NCBI GenBank assembly: GCA_003242735.1
Contig: QGVH01000002.1
Location: 62,001 to 126,000, forward strand
Length of the DNA: 64,000 nucleotides
Reading direction: 5' to 3'
Origin: a bacterium
GTDB taxonomy: Bacteria; Gemmatimonadota; Gemmatimonadetes; Longimicrobiales; RSA9
Shown here: piece after piece, positions 17,156-27,454 of the stretch
How positions within the stretch are numbered: the stretch's first letter is position 1
Layout: each line of letters opens with the position of its first letter
Program-made: the position numbers and the translations under genes
Notes under the pieces: generated by a model
What the model saw: the letters and a program-made list of their open reading frames with translations, nothing else
Told to the model about the DNA's origin: nothing
The model's database searches: none

Positions 17156-18726
17156 TGGACCACCCCTTCCGTCGCGGCGACCCGCGCAGGTACCTCATTC
17201 GCGCGCCGGCGCCACGCGCGCTGGATGAGGATCATGCCCGCCACCAGCATCGCGACGATCGTGAGGCGCGAGGCCCACCGCCAGGGCACCTGCTCCGGCG
17301 GCACGCCCTCCATCACGAAGATGCCGCGCGCTTCAGTCCAGCCCCACCAGACCAGCAGGATCGTCAGGAACGCGGGCGAGAGCCACTTGAGCACGAAGCG
17401 GAAGAACTCCGGGACCCGCAGGTCCGCGCCCTCGTGCAGTTCCTCCCAGAACCGGTCCACGCCGAAGGCGAAGCGGACGATCATGACCTCGACGAACGCG
17501 AACACCACGAGCCCGAAGGTGCCGGCCCAGTAGTCCCACTCGCCGAGCCAGCCCATGTTGTACCACCAGATGTTGGCCAGGCCGAGGAGCAACGCGAGGA
17601 GGCCGACGCCGAGGGCGACCTGCGGCCGCTTGAGGCCGAACTCCTCCTGGAGGAACGCCATCGCCGGCGAGGCCAGCGCGACGGAGGAGGTGATCCCGGC
17701 GATGAACAGCAGGAAATACCACATGAAGCCGGCGATCTGCCCCATGATCTGCCCGCCGGGCAGCCCCTGGAAGACCACCGCCATCGCGACGATCCCCAGG
17801 TCGAACGTGCCGGAGACCGTCGCCAGCCCGGCCACGCCGAAGAACGTCACGGCCGCCGGGATCGCGATCGTCCCGCCCAGCACGACCTCTGCGAACTCGT
17901 TGGTGGACGCCGTCGCCAGGCCCGACATGGTGATGTCGTCCTCCTTGGAGAGGTAGGAGGCGTACGTGTGGATCGAGCCCATCCCCAGCGACAGCGTGAA
18001 GAAGACCTGCCCGGCCGCGGCCAGCCAGATCCCGGCGTCCCACAGCTCGTCCCAGCGCGGCGTCCAGACGAAGGCGAGCCCCTCGGCCGGCGAGCCGACC
18101 TCGGTGGCCGGCAGCGTCAGGACCCGGACCATCAGGATGAAGCCGAAGAGGAAGAGGACCGGCATCCCGTACAACGCCAGCTTCTCGATCCCCTTCGAGA
18201 TCCCGCGCGACAGCACCCACACGATCATGAAGACCGTGATGCCGTAGAACAGGAATCCGACCCAGCCGCCGTGGATGCTGGAGTCGTGGATGTCCTGGAA
18301 CGAGGTCAGGAAGGCGCGAACGCCGTCCGCGTCCAGCCCGAAGTAGCTGCCGGTGATGCTGAAGAACGAGAAGCCCAGCAGCCAGCCGACGATGACCGTG
18401 TAGTAGACGAACACGACCAGCGGCATGACCAGGCCGAGCACGCCGAGGTACTTGGCCACCGGGTGGCGCCACATCTTGTCGAACATCCCGGGCACCGACC
18501 CGTGGCCGTACTTCCCGCCGTGCCTCCCGATCCCCCACTCCAGCCACACGAGCGGGATGCCTAGCAGCACGAGCGAAATGAAGTACGGGATCATGAACGT
18601 GCCGCCGCCGTTGTTGGCGGCCTGGACCGGGAAGCGCAGGAAATTCCCGAGCCCCACGGCGTTCCCCGCCATGGCCAGGATCAGGCCGATGCGGGTGCCC
18701 CAGTGCTCACGCTTCGCGGAACTCAC
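17152..18726 (-). CDS. Sodium-dependent symporter of the NSS/SNF family
   Basis: A 524-residue multi-span membrane protein of the neurotransmitter:sodium symporter family. The unwound sodium/substrate-binding TM1 motif is near LAMAGNAVGLGNFLRFP, followed by the NGGGTFMIPYFI segment, and TM6 shows FFTLSLGMGSIHTYASYLSK, all typical of bacterial members (MhsT, LeuT, MetP). The hydrophobicity pattern suggests 11-12 helices. It probably imports a hydrophobic amino acid with sodium. The start is GTG 18726, with GCGAGG about nine bases upstream. The gene overlaps a small subunit, as in the MetP/MetS pairing; substrate is otherwise unknown. Confidence 0.92.
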   Translation of the reverse strand: MSSAKREHWGTRIGLILAMAGNAVGLGNFLRFPVQAANNGGGTFMIPYFISLVLLGIPLVWLEWGIGRHGGKYGHGSVPGMFDKMWRHPVAKYLGVLGLVMPLVVFVYYTVIVGWLLGFSFFSITGSYFGLDADGVRAFLTSFQDIHDSSIHGGWVGFLFYGITVFMIVWVLSRGISKGIEKLALYGMPVLFLFGFILMVRVLTLPATEVGSPAEGLAFVWTPRWDELWDAGIWLAAAGQVFFTLSLGMGSIHTYASYLSKEDDITMSGLATASTNEFAEVVLGGTIAIPAAVTFFGVAGLATVSGTFDLGIVAMAVVFQGLPGGQIMGQIAGFMWYFLLFIAGITSSVALASPAMAFLQEEFGLKRPQVALGVGLLALLLGLANIWWYNMGWLGEWDYWAGTFGLVVFAFVEVMIVRFAFGVDRFWEELHEGADLRVPEFFRFVLKWLSPAFLTILLVWWGWTEARGIFVMEGVPPEQVPWRWASRLTIVAMLVAGMILIQRAWRRRANEVPARVAATEGVVQ

Positions 18727-19188
18727 GCGCAGGACCTCGCTGTGGTGATGGGTTCGCAGGACGGCACTGGCTAGGAATGGGCCGAGGTTACGCCATTGCG
18801 GCGCCTTCTGTCAAGCAGAGCGCCCAGGAACGGCGCCACCTCCCGCGCCGCCCGCCGTGCAACGGGAGCAACCCGCCTGCCGCGTCACGCCATGCGCAGC
18901 GGTGCGAGGATCATTTTGTCCCGCCGTAACTTACGTTCCCAAGAGCTACTCCGGCGCCGCCCCCGGGTTCCCCGCGCACGGCTCCGCCCGGGTGACAGGC
19001 GGGGCGCCGGCGCGAGCGAGCGCGGAGCGCCCAGAGCGTGTCGAGCGGATTCGGCGGAGCGCGTCCGGCGACGTGACCCCTTGCGCCGCCGCCACGAGGA
19101 TTCTATCCTGCCCGGCCGTTGAAGCCGGGGCCCGATCGGGACCGGCAATGAGGAACCGATTCCCCCTGTCAAGTCTCTAGGGAGCGCG
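18727..19188. other. Divergent intergenic region before the complex III operon
   Basis: This 462-base gap separates the symporter operon (-) from actA (+). No gene or RNA was recognised. It carries the candidate actA promoter at 19081-19109, and presumably a promoter for the symporter near 18740-18790 that could not be defined. Confidence 0.5.
19081..19109 (+). promoter_or_regulatory. Candidate promoter of the alternative complex III operon
   Basis: TTGCGC (19081-19086), a 17-base spacer and TATCCT (19104-19109) match the housekeeping sigma pattern. Transcription would start near 19116, giving a leader of about 70 bases before the actA ATG at 19189, which has GGGAG upstream. Confidence 0.45.
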
Positions 19189-19731
19189 ATGGCTCGAGCG
19201 AAGTGGGCTCTGCTCGCAGTCGGCGTGATCGCCACGCTGGCGGGCACGGGGTTCGTTGCCCAGGGCGGCTGGCGGTCGGACGGTCCGAGCGGGCAACCCA
19301 TCGCTTTCCCCCACGATGTCCACGCCGGGACGCTCCAGATCCCGTGCATGTACTGCCACTACACGGCGGACCGCTCGCCGGCCGCGGGCATCCCGTCCGT
19401 GCAGACGTGCGCCGGCTGCCACATGCCCGGCACGATGCCGGGTCAGCCGGCCGTGCCGGTGGTGCGCCCGGACGCGCCGGGCGTCCAGCAGCTCGCGCAG
19501 TACTGGCAGCAGGGCGTGCCGATCCCGTGGGTGAGGATCCACGATCTGCCGGACCACGTCCACTTCCCGCACATGATGCACGTCAACGCGGGGCTCGACT
19601 GCCAGGAGTGCCACGGTCCGGTGGAGACGATGCGGGAAGTGGAGCAGGTGTCATCGCTCCAGATGGGGTGGTGCATCGACTGCCACAAGCAGCGTGATGT
19701 CCGCGTTGACTGCTTCATCTGTCACTACTGA
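19189..19731 (+). CDS. actA: ActA, pentaheme cytochrome c subunit of alternative complex III
   Basis: A 180-residue c-type cytochrome with five CxxCH haem sites, CMYCH, CAGCH, CQECH, CIDCH and CFICH, and matching distal histidines. The N-terminus has a single hydrophobic anchor (WALLAVGVIATLAGTGFVAQ), which likely remains uncleaved so the haem domain faces the periplasm. ActA is the pentaheme electron-carrying subunit of the quinol:electron acceptor oxidoreductase called alternative complex III. The next gene is actB, about 250 bases away; the gap is full of small hairpins. The start ATG 19189 has GGGAG seven bases upstream. Haem count and order match known ActA proteins well. Confidence 0.92.
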   Translation: MARAKWALLAVGVIATLAGTGFVAQGGWRSDGPSGQPIAFPHDVHAGTLQIPCMYCHYTADRSPAAGIPSVQTCAGCHMPGTMPGQPAVPVVRPDAPGVQQLAQYWQQGVPIPWVRIHDLPDHVHFPHMMHVNAGLDCQECHGPVETMREVEQVSSLQMGWCIDCHKQRDVRVDCFICHY

Positions 19732-19734
19732 GGG

Positions 19735-19975
19735 GCGCCGCGGCGGCTTCGCCGCCGCTGGGCTCCGGCCCTTCGGGGCCGGGCGTCGAGCCTCGGGCTC
19801 CGGGCTCCGCGGCGCGTTCGCGCCGCTGGGTGCCGGCGCTTCGCGCCTGGTGATGCGCCCGGACGGCTCCTCGCCCGCTTCCGGCGCCGGCGCAGCCGGC
19901 GCGGAGCCCAGCGCCGCGGAGCCCAGCAGAGCGGAGCCTGGCCGCCGCGAGGCGGCGGAGCCCAGCCCCTGCGGA
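19735..19975 (+). repeat. Array of about six small GC-rich hairpins between actA and actB
   Basis: Between the actA stop and the actB start run several short inverted repeats with small loops. Four have TTCG loops: GGCGGC-TTCG-CCGCC, CGGCCC-TTCG-GGGCCG, GGCGCG-TTCG-CGCC and GGCGC-TTCG-CGCC. Two more are GCGCCGGC-GCA-GCCGGCGC and GCCGCC-GCGA-GGCGGC. A CGGAGCCCAGC motif also recurs near 19905-19970. No convincing gene occupies the gap. Confidence 0.75.
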
Positions 19976-19983
19976 GTTCTCTC

Positions 19984-22900
19984 ATGAGCATGGAACGCCG
20001 TCAGTTCCTCAAGGTCATCGGGGCCGCTGGCGCCGGCGCCGGGCTGTTCGGTTGCTCGACGCAGGGCGCGGAGCGGCTGTTGCCATACGTGGTCGCGCCG
20101 GAGGACGTGGTCCCCGGCCTCTCGACGTGGTTCCGCACCACGTGCCGGGAGTGCCCCGCCGGCTGCGGCATGGACATCCGGACGCGGGAAGGGCGTGCGG
20201 TGAAGGCGGAGGGCAATCCGCTCTCGCCGATCGCGCACGGCCGCCTCTGCGCGCGCGGGCAGGCCTCGCTGCACGGGCTGTACAACCCGGACCGGGTGCC
20301 GCAGGCCTTCGCGCGGGTGGACGGCCAGCTCCAGCCGCTGTCCTGGGATGAGGCCGAGCAGCGCCTGGTCGCCGCGCTCCAGCAGGCGGCGGGGCGTACG
20401 GTCTTCCTCACAGCCGGCCTCACGGGCACCATGGACCGGCTGCTGGACGAGTGGACCGCCGCGTTCGGCATCGAGCGGGTGCGGTTCGACACGTTCGCGT
20501 TCGAGCCGGTGCGCACGGCCTACCGCCTGCTCTTCGGCGCGGACGTGCTGCCGAGCCACGATTTCGCCAACGCGGAGGTCGTGGTCTCGTTCGGCGCGGA
20601 CTTCATGGAGACGTGGCTCTCGCCCGTGGACTACGCGCACGGCTTCGTCCGCGCACACGCGTACAACAACGGCCGCCGGGGACACTTCGTCTGGGTCGGG
20701 CCGCACCAGTCGCTGACCGGGCTCAACGCGGACGAGTGGCTGCCCGCGCGGCCCGGCACGGAGCACCTGGTCGCCCTGGCCATGGCCCGGATCGTGGCGG
20801 AGCAGACCGGGCAGGCCGGTGCCGCCGCGTCGTTCCTGCAACAGGTGGACGTGGGCGCCGCGGCGGAGCAGGCGGGCGTGCCCGAGGACCGGATCCGGCA
20901 GGTCGCGCGCGCGTTCGCCAACGGCGGCCGCTCGCTGGCGGTCGGCCCGGGCGTCGCCTCGAGCAGCCGCGCGGCCACGGCGCTCGCCGCCGCGGTGGCG
21001 TTGCTCAACTACGTGGCGGGCAACATCGGCAGGACGGTCCGCCTCGACCGGCCGGAGCTCGCGCCGGGCGCCGGCTCGTACCGCGCGGTGCTCGATCTCT
21101 TCGAGCGGATGCGGCGCGGCGAGGTGGGCGCGCTGCTGGTGTACGGGCCGAACCCGCTGTACAGCGTGCCGCTGGGCGAGGACCCGGCCGGGGCGCTGGC
21201 GCGGGTGCCGTTCATCGCGTCCTTCAACACGTTCCCGGACGAGACGACGGAGCGGGCGCACCTGCTCCTGCCCGACCACCACTTCCTGGAGAGCTGGGGC
21301 GACCACGTGCCGCGGGCCGGCGTCTACTCGCTGGTCCAGCCGGTGATGATGCCGGTCTTCCAGACCAAGCAGACCGGCGATGTGCTGCTCTCCGTGGCGC
21401 GGCGGGTGGGTGTCGCGCTGTCGAGCGATGCGACCACGTTCTACGACTACCTGCGCGAGCGGTGGGAGCGGGAGATCTTCCCGCGCTCCGCGCCGCTGCC
21501 CGAGCCGCCCGCCGGCAGCCCGGAGGCGATCGAGGCGGTCGCCGCGCGGGCGGGGCAGTCGCCGTTCGAGAACTGGTGGCGTCAGGCGCTCCAGGTCGGC
21601 GTGGTGATCGTGCCGTCCGAGACGCAGGCCCCGGCGCCGGCGCAGTTCTCGGCCGCCGGCCTGGCGCAGATCGACTTCAGCGTGCCGCAGTTCACCGGCG
21701 CCGAGGACGCCGAGTTCCACCTCGTCGTCTATCCGTCGTACCGCTTCTACGACGGCGCGCTCGCCAACCGGCCGTGGCTCCAGGAGCTGCCCGACCCGAT
21801 CAGCAAGATCTCCTGGATCTCCTGGGTGGAGGTCAACCCGGAGACGGCGGAGCGGTTGGGGCTGGTCGAGGGGAGCATCGCCGAGGTCGCGACGCCGTAC
21901 GGCCGGGTCGAGCTGCCCGTGTGGCCGCACCCCGGCCTGCGGCCGGACACCATCGCGATCCAGCTCGGCCAGGGCCACGAGGCGCTCGGCCGCTACGCGC
22001 AGAACCGCGGGGTCAACGCGGCGCACCTGATCGGCGCCGAGGTCGAGCAGCCCTCGGGCGGCCTGGTCTGGCAGCAGGTGCGGGCCTCGCTGCGCGCCAC
22101 GGGCCGCTGGGAGCGGATCCCCGAGTCCGGCAACGCGACGCAGGCCGGGCGTGAGATCGCGCGCGCCATGACGCTCGCCGAGGCGCGCAGCGCCGAGCCC
22201 GCGCGGCTCGCGGCTGCCGCGGTGCCGGCCGCAGCGGCGGGGCAGGAGCGCATGGAGGCCGCCGGCGGCGGCCACGGCGCCGAGAGCCACCCGATGGAGG
22301 CGGCGGTCCGCGAGCTCCAGGACGTGGGCGGCTTCGGGCCGGTCACCGTCCCGGCGGGCCCACAGGACTACCCGCCGCCGGGCACCCACTACGGCGAGTA
22401 CACGCAGACGCAGCCGCGCTGGGCGATGGCGATCGACCTCGAACGGTGCATCGGCTGCTCGGCGTGCATCACCGCGTGCTACGCGGAGAACAACATCGGA
22501 ATCGTCGGCCCCGAGCAGGTGAAGAAGGGCCGCATCCTGCACTGGATGCGGATCGAACGGTACTTCTACGGGCACGAGGAGCACGGCCAGGAAGCGCACG
22601 AGCCGGCAGAGGGCGGCTACCAGCCCACCCGGTTCATCCCGATGCTGTGCCAGCAGTGCGGCAACGCGCCGTGCGAGCCGGTGTGCCCCGTCTACGCGGC
22701 GTACCACACGCCGGACGGGCTCAACGGCCAGATCTACAACCGCTGCGTCGGGACGCGTTACTGCGCCAACAACTGCCCGTACAAGGTCCGCTACTTCAAC
22801 TGGTACACGTGGGAGTGGCCCGAGCCGCTCAGCTGGCAGCTCAACCCGGACGTCACGGTGCGAGAGAAGGGCGTCATGGAGAAGTGCACGTTCTGCGTGC

Positions 22901-23148
22901 AGCGGATCCGTGAGGCCCAGCACCGGGCCCGTCTGGAAGGCCGCAGCGTGCCGGACGGCGAGATCGTGCCGGCCTGCGCGCAGACCTGCCCCGGCGACGC
23001 GATCGTGTTCGGCAACATCAAGGACCCGAACTCGCGGGTCGCCCGCATCGCGGCGTCCGGGCGCGGCTACCGCGTGCTCGAGGGGCTGAACACGCAGTCC
23101 GGTATCGTCTATCTGAAGCAGGTGCTCCCCGAGGGCGTGGAGGCATAG
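19984..23148 (+). CDS. actB: ActB, fused molybdopterin-type and iron-sulfur subunit of alternative complex III
   Basis: A 1054-residue fusion of the B1 and B2 parts. It begins with a twin-arginine signal (MERRQFLKVIGAAGAG) and GLFGC. The N-terminal two-thirds resemble molybdopterin oxidoreductases, with an Fe-S site of type CRECPAGCG near residue 53; in this complex that part is known not to bind molybdenum. The C-terminal third (from about residue 800) carries ferredoxin-like cysteine clusters: CIGCSACITACYAENN, CQQCGNAPCEPVCPVY, CVGTRYCANNCPYKVR and CTFCVQR. ActB passes electrons from ActC-bound quinol towards the cytochromes. Its start follows the hairpin array; the ActC gene begins six bases after its stop. 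Confidence 0.94.
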   Translation: MSMERRQFLKVIGAAGAGAGLFGCSTQGAERLLPYVVAPEDVVPGLSTWFRTTCRECPAGCGMDIRTREGRAVKAEGNPLSPIAHGRLCARGQASLHGLYNPDRVPQAFARVDGQLQPLSWDEAEQRLVAALQQAAGRTVFLTAGLTGTMDRLLDEWTAAFGIERVRFDTFAFEPVRTAYRLLFGADVLPSHDFANAEVVVSFGADFMETWLSPVDYAHGFVRAHAYNNGRRGHFVWVGPHQSLTGLNADEWLPARPGTEHLVALAMARIVAEQTGQAGAAASFLQQVDVGAAAEQAGVPEDRIRQVARAFANGGRSLAVGPGVASSSRAATALAAAVALLNYVAGNIGRTVRLDRPELAPGAGSYRAVLDLFERMRRGEVGALLVYGPNPLYSVPLGEDPAGALARVPFIASFNTFPDETTERAHLLLPDHHFLESWGDHVPRAGVYSLVQPVMMPVFQTKQTGDVLLSVARRVGVALSSDATTFYDYLRERWEREIFPRSAPLPEPPAGSPEAIEAVAARAGQSPFENWWRQALQVGVVIVPSETQAPAPAQFSAAGLAQIDFSVPQFTGAEDAEFHLVVYPSYRFYDGALANRPWLQELPDPISKISWISWVEVNPETAERLGLVEGSIAEVATPYGRVELPVWPHPGLRPDTIAIQLGQGHEALGRYAQNRGVNAAHLIGAEVEQPSGGLVWQQVRASLRATGRWERIPESGNATQAGREIARAMTLAEARSAEPARLAAAAVPAAAAGQERMEAAGGGHGAESHPMEAAVRELQDVGGFGPVTVPAGPQDYPPPGTHYGEYTQTQPRWAMAIDLERCIGCSACITACYAENNIGIVGPEQVKKGRILHWMRIERYFYGHEEHGQEAHEPAEGGYQPTRFIPMLCQQCGNAPCEPVCPVYAAYHTPDGLNGQIYNRCVGTRYCANNCPYKVRYFNWYTWEWPEPLSWQLNPDVTVREKGVMEKCTFCVQRIREAQHRARLEGRSVPDGEIVPACAQTCPGDAIVFGNIKDPNSRVARIAASGRGYRVLEGLNTQSGIVYLKQVLPEGVEA

Positions 23149-23154
23149 CGAGGC

Positions 23155-24542
<1,388 letters not shown>

Positions 24543-24546
<4 letters not shown>

Positions 24547-25082
24547 GCGCCGCGCGGCAGGAAGGCGTCCTCGGCATCTTCGGCGAGGTGGACGCCACGG
24601 CCCTGGCCATCGAGCGGCTGCGCGAGGCGGGGCTGCGTGACATGACGGTGTTCACGCCGGTGCCCCGGCACGAGCTCGAGCACGCGTTGCACGAGCCGGA
24701 GAGTCCGGTCCGGCTGTTCACGCTGGTGGGCGGGCTGACCGGGGCGGCGACGGGCTTCGCGCTGGCGATCTGGACTTCGCTCGACTGGCCGTTGATCACG
24801 GGCGGCAAGCCGATCATCTCGCTGCCGGCGTTCGTGGTCATTGCGTTCGAGCTGACCATCCTGTTCGGCGCGCTGTCCACGGTGGTCGGCCTGTTCATCA
24901 ACGCCCGGCTGCCGCGCGCGCGCCGGAACGTCGTCTACGACCCGTCGTTCTCCGCAGGGAAGTTCGGGATCTTCGTCGCCGCGACGGATGCGCGGATCTC
25001 CGAAGCGGCCGGGATCCTGAGGGAGTGTGGCGCGGAGGAGGTGCGGGAGCGACCGGAGGAGGTGCGCGTTGGCACGCTTTGA
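24543..25082 (+). CDS. actD: ActD, DUF3341 membrane subunit of alternative complex III
   Basis: A 179-residue protein with an N-terminal cytoplasmic domain ([20 protein letters not shown]) and two membrane helices ([40 protein letters not shown]). This is the DUF3341 organisation of ActD, which holds the complex together without cofactors. It starts inside the actC stop and its tail overlaps the start of actE. Confidence 0.9.
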
Positions 25083-25770
25083 TTTCGCGATGGACCGGGC
25101 GAGCCGGCGGGCGGAGCCCGACGCTCGCTCCATGACGACGCCGCGCGCGGCGCGCCGCGTGCTGCGTGTCGCCGTCGTCGCCGCGGCCGCACTCTCCGCA
25201 GCGGGCTGCACGCGGCTGGACAACCTGCTGGCGTCCATCCCCGCGTTCAACTTCCTGCGGGAAGCGCCGTTCTTCGATCCGTACGAGGCGCCGCGGCCGC
25301 TGCCGGCGAACGTCGTCCCGTACGCGGCGCCCGGCGGCGTGGCGCCGCCGCCGCTCGAGCGGACGGAGCAGGCGCTCACCGCCTTCGGGGAGGCCGTCGG
25401 CCCGAACCCGCTGCCCCTGGACTCGGCCGTGCTGGCGCGGGGCCAGGTGCTCTACGACCGCTTCTGCATGGTCTGCCACGGCACGAACGGCGAGGGCAAC
25501 GGGCCCGTCGTTTTCAAACCGGGCCAGGATCAGCCGGGGACCCGCTTCCCCATGGGGCCCAGCCTGCTCGTGCCCAGCGCCGTGCAGCGCACGGACGGCT
25601 ACCTCTACGGCATCATCCGCGTGGGCCGCGGCCTCATGCCGCCCTACGGGGACAAGATCACAGACCTGGACCGCTGGGCCGTGGTCCATTACGTCCGGCA
25701 GCTCCAGCAGGCGGCCGCGAGTGGCTCGTCTGCCGCTGCGCCGGGCGCGGCCGCGGGCCAGACGCAGTGA
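25069..25770 (+). CDS. actE: ActE, monohaem cytochrome c lipoprotein of alternative complex III
   Basis: A cytochrome c with one haem site CMVCH (YDRFCMVCHGTNGEGNG), axial methionine probably in GLMPPYG, and a C-terminal helix typical of small class I cytochromes. The N-terminus gives a lipoprotein signal, VLRVAVVAAAALSAAGC. The start is uncertain: TTG 25069 has GGAGGAGG six bases upstream and overlaps actD, while ATG 25132 would place the lipobox at an ideal distance but lacks a site. I give the TTG start. ActE is one of the electron exits of the complex. Confidence 0.86.
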   Translation: MARFDFAMDRASRRAEPDARSMTTPRAARRVLRVAVVAAAALSAAGCTRLDNLLASIPAFNFLREAPFFDPYEAPRPLPANVVPYAAPGGVAPPPLERTEQALTAFGEAVGPNPLPLDSAVLARGQVLYDRFCMVCHGTNGEGNGPVVFKPGQDQPGTRFPMGPSLLVPSAVQRTDGYLYGIIRVGRGLMPPYGDKITDLDRWAVVHYVRQLQQAAASGSSAAAPGAAAGQTQ

Positions 25771-25782
25771 GATACCGCGACG

Positions 25783-27078
25783 ATGGCCACAGAGAATCCG
25801 ATCCACGCGCCGCCGTTCCGCATCCTGGAGCGCACGCCGCCCGCCGTCCGCACCGCGATCGCGCTGCTGCTGGTCGGCGGCGGCATCGGCTTCCTGTTCG
25901 CGCTGCTCTCGGATGCGGACCGCGCCTGGCGCGCTTACCACTTCAACTGGCTGTACTGGACCAGCATCGCCCAGGGCGCGGTGATCTTCGCCGCGGTGGT
26001 CGCGATCGCCCGCGGCGTCTGGGCCCGCGCCATCCGCAGGATCGCGCTCTCGTTCGTCGCGTTCCTGCCGGTCGCGCTGGTGTTGTTCCTGCCGATCCTG
26101 TTCGGCGCTCGGAGCATCTTCCCCTGGATCGAGCACCCGGTGCCCGGCAAGGACGTCTACCTGAACGTCCCGTTCCTCGCCGTGCGCGACCTCGTGGCGC
26201 TCGGCGCCGTGATGGTGCTCTCGATCCTCTTCGCCTACTGGTCCATCAGGCCCGACGCGGGCCTGGTCCGCGACCGCGTGCCGGAGCGCCTGCGTGGGCT
26301 GTACGACCGGCTCACCCGTGACTGGCGGGGTCAGCAGCAGGAGGAGGAGAAGGCACACAGGAAGATCAGCCGGATCGCGCCTGCACTCGCGCTGGTCTAC
26401 GCCGTCGGCTTCGGCTTCCTGGCCTGGGACCTGGTCATGTCGCTGGAGCCGCACTGGTTCAGCACGCTGATCGGGCCGTACTTCTTCATGGCGGCGGTGC
26501 TCGGCGGCATCGCGGCCACCGGGGTGCTGACGATCATCTACCGCGGCCGGCTCGGCCTCACCGAGGTCATCGACCCGCCGCAGTTCCACGACCTGGGCAA
26601 GCTGACCTTCGGCTTCTGCATCTTCTGGGCGTACCTCTTCTGGTCGCAGTACCTCGTGATCTGGTACGGCAAGCTGCCCTGGGAGCAGGAGTTCATGATC
26701 CACCGGCTGCAGCAGCCGTACGCGCCGCTGGCCGTGCTGGTCTTCTTCGCGCTGTTCGTCCTGCCGTTCTTCGGGCTGCTGGGCGTGCGGCCCAAGAAGA
26801 CGCCGGCGATCCTGGGCCTGTTCGCGGTCATCGTGCTCGTCGGCCTCTGGTTCGAGCGCTACATGCTGGTCTACCCGTCGCTCTACCAGGAGGCCGAGCA
26901 CCTGGTCTTCGGGTGGCAGGAGCTGGTCACCGCCCTGCCGTTCGCCGGCCTGCTGATCGCCTCGATCATGTGGTTCGCCACGCGGTTCCCGATCCTCCAG
27001 GTCTGGCTGAACCCCACGGACCGGGAGATCCTTGGGAGCAGCGCGGAGCCGCCGGGCGAGGTGGTGACGGCGGAGTAG
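25783..27078 (+). CDS. actF: ActF, second NrfD-like membrane subunit of alternative complex III
   Basis: A 431-residue membrane protein with about ten helices, including VRTAIALLLVGGGIGFLFAL and the segments around AFLPVALVLFLPILFGARSIFP and CIFWAYLFWSQYLVIWYGKL. It contains WDLVMSLEPHWFSTLIGPYF, a family landmark shared with ActC-like subunits. It closes the operon, which lacks the small actG. The operon ends at a terminator at 27105-27143. Confidence 0.92.
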   Translation: MATENPIHAPPFRILERTPPAVRTAIALLLVGGGIGFLFALLSDADRAWRAYHFNWLYWTSIAQGAVIFAAVVAIARGVWARAIRRIALSFVAFLPVALVLFLPILFGARSIFPWIEHPVPGKDVYLNVPFLAVRDLVALGAVMVLSILFAYWSIRPDAGLVRDRVPERLRGLYDRLTRDWRGQQQEEEKAHRKISRIAPALALVYAVGFGFLAWDLVMSLEPHWFSTLIGPYFFMAAVLGGIAATGVLTIIYRGRLGLTEVIDPPQFHDLGKLTFGFCIFWAYLFWSQYLVIWYGKLPWEQEFMIHRLQQPYAPLAVLVFFALFVLPFFGLLGVRPKKTPAILGLFAVIVLVGLWFERYMLVYPSLYQEAEHLVFGWQELVTALPFAGLLIASIMWFATRFPILQVWLNPTDREILGSSAEPPGEVVTAE

Positions 27079-27104
27079 GGTCGGGAGTCCAGCGGTCCTC
27101 GTGG

Positions 27105-27143
27105 GGCGCGCCGCAGCGAGGGCGGCGCGCCTCCGTCGTTTTT
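27105..27143 (+). terminator. Intrinsic terminator of the alternative complex III operon
   Basis: A 10-bp perfect stem, GGCGCGCCGC (27105-27114) and GCGGCGCGCC (27122-27131), with a 7-base loop, is followed a few bases later by TTTTT (27139-27143). It begins 27 bases after the actF stop. Confidence 0.85.
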
Positions 27144-27167
27144 CGGGCGCCCCTCCCTGCACCCCCC

Positions 27168-27197
27168 TTGACAGGGGCGGACACTCCGCTGTATACA
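27168..27197 (+). promoter_or_regulatory. Promoter of the leu/ilv operon
   Basis: TTGACA (27168-27173), an 18-base spacer and TATACA (27192-27197). The -35 is a perfect consensus and unusually AT-rich for this sequence. It is followed by a leader peptide and an attenuator-like terminator before leuA. Confidence 0.8.
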
Positions 27198-27239
27198 TTG
27201 CGGCCACGTTCGAGACGGAAAACCGAGAGCGCGATACCC

Positions 27240-27350
27240 GTGGACCGGATCCGCACGCTCGACCTTAGCCTCCGACTTCGACTCCTTGGCGTAATTACGC
27301 CGGGGAGAGGGGGCGATGTCGTGCGTGCGCCGGATCTGCGTGGGTGGTGA
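27240..27350 (+). CDS. Leucine-rich leader peptide of the leu/ilv operon
   Basis: A 36-codon reading frame, GTG to TGA, about 40 bases after the transcription start. It reads MDRIRTLDLSLRLRLLG then VITPGRGG. Six of ten codons between positions 7 and 16 are leucine, alternating CTC and CTT; CTT is unusual in this GC-rich genome. Val (GTA) and Ile (ATT) codons, also AT-rich, follow at once. This is what a ribosome-stalling leader peptide for a leucine, valine and isoleucine operon should look like. It ends 30 bases before the attenuator stem. The start codon could be later, but the leucine run would remain. Confidence 0.72.
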   Translation: MDRIRTLDLSLRLRLLGVITPGRGGDVVRAPDLRGW

Positions 27351-27380
27351 TGTAGAAGCGTAGGATCGCACGAGCTGACA

Positions 27381-27425
27381 CCGCGGGCCCTCTCCGACAG
27401 CAATCGGGAGGGCCCGCGGCTTTTT
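27381..27425 (+). terminator. Attenuator terminator in the leu/ilv leader
   Basis: CCGCGGGCCCTC (27381-27392) pairs with GAGGGCCCGCGG (27408-27419), extended by imperfect pairs, and is followed by CTTTTT (27420-27425). It lies between the leader peptide stop (27350) and leuA (27455), the classic position of an attenuator. Confidence 0.82.
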
Positions 27426-27454
27426 CGTACCCCGAGACCGAGGAGACCCGAAGC

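Noticed and set aside
27201..27454. T-box or other riboswitch before leuA
   Set aside because: No T-box sequence or specifier stem was seen; the leader frame and terminator explain the region better.
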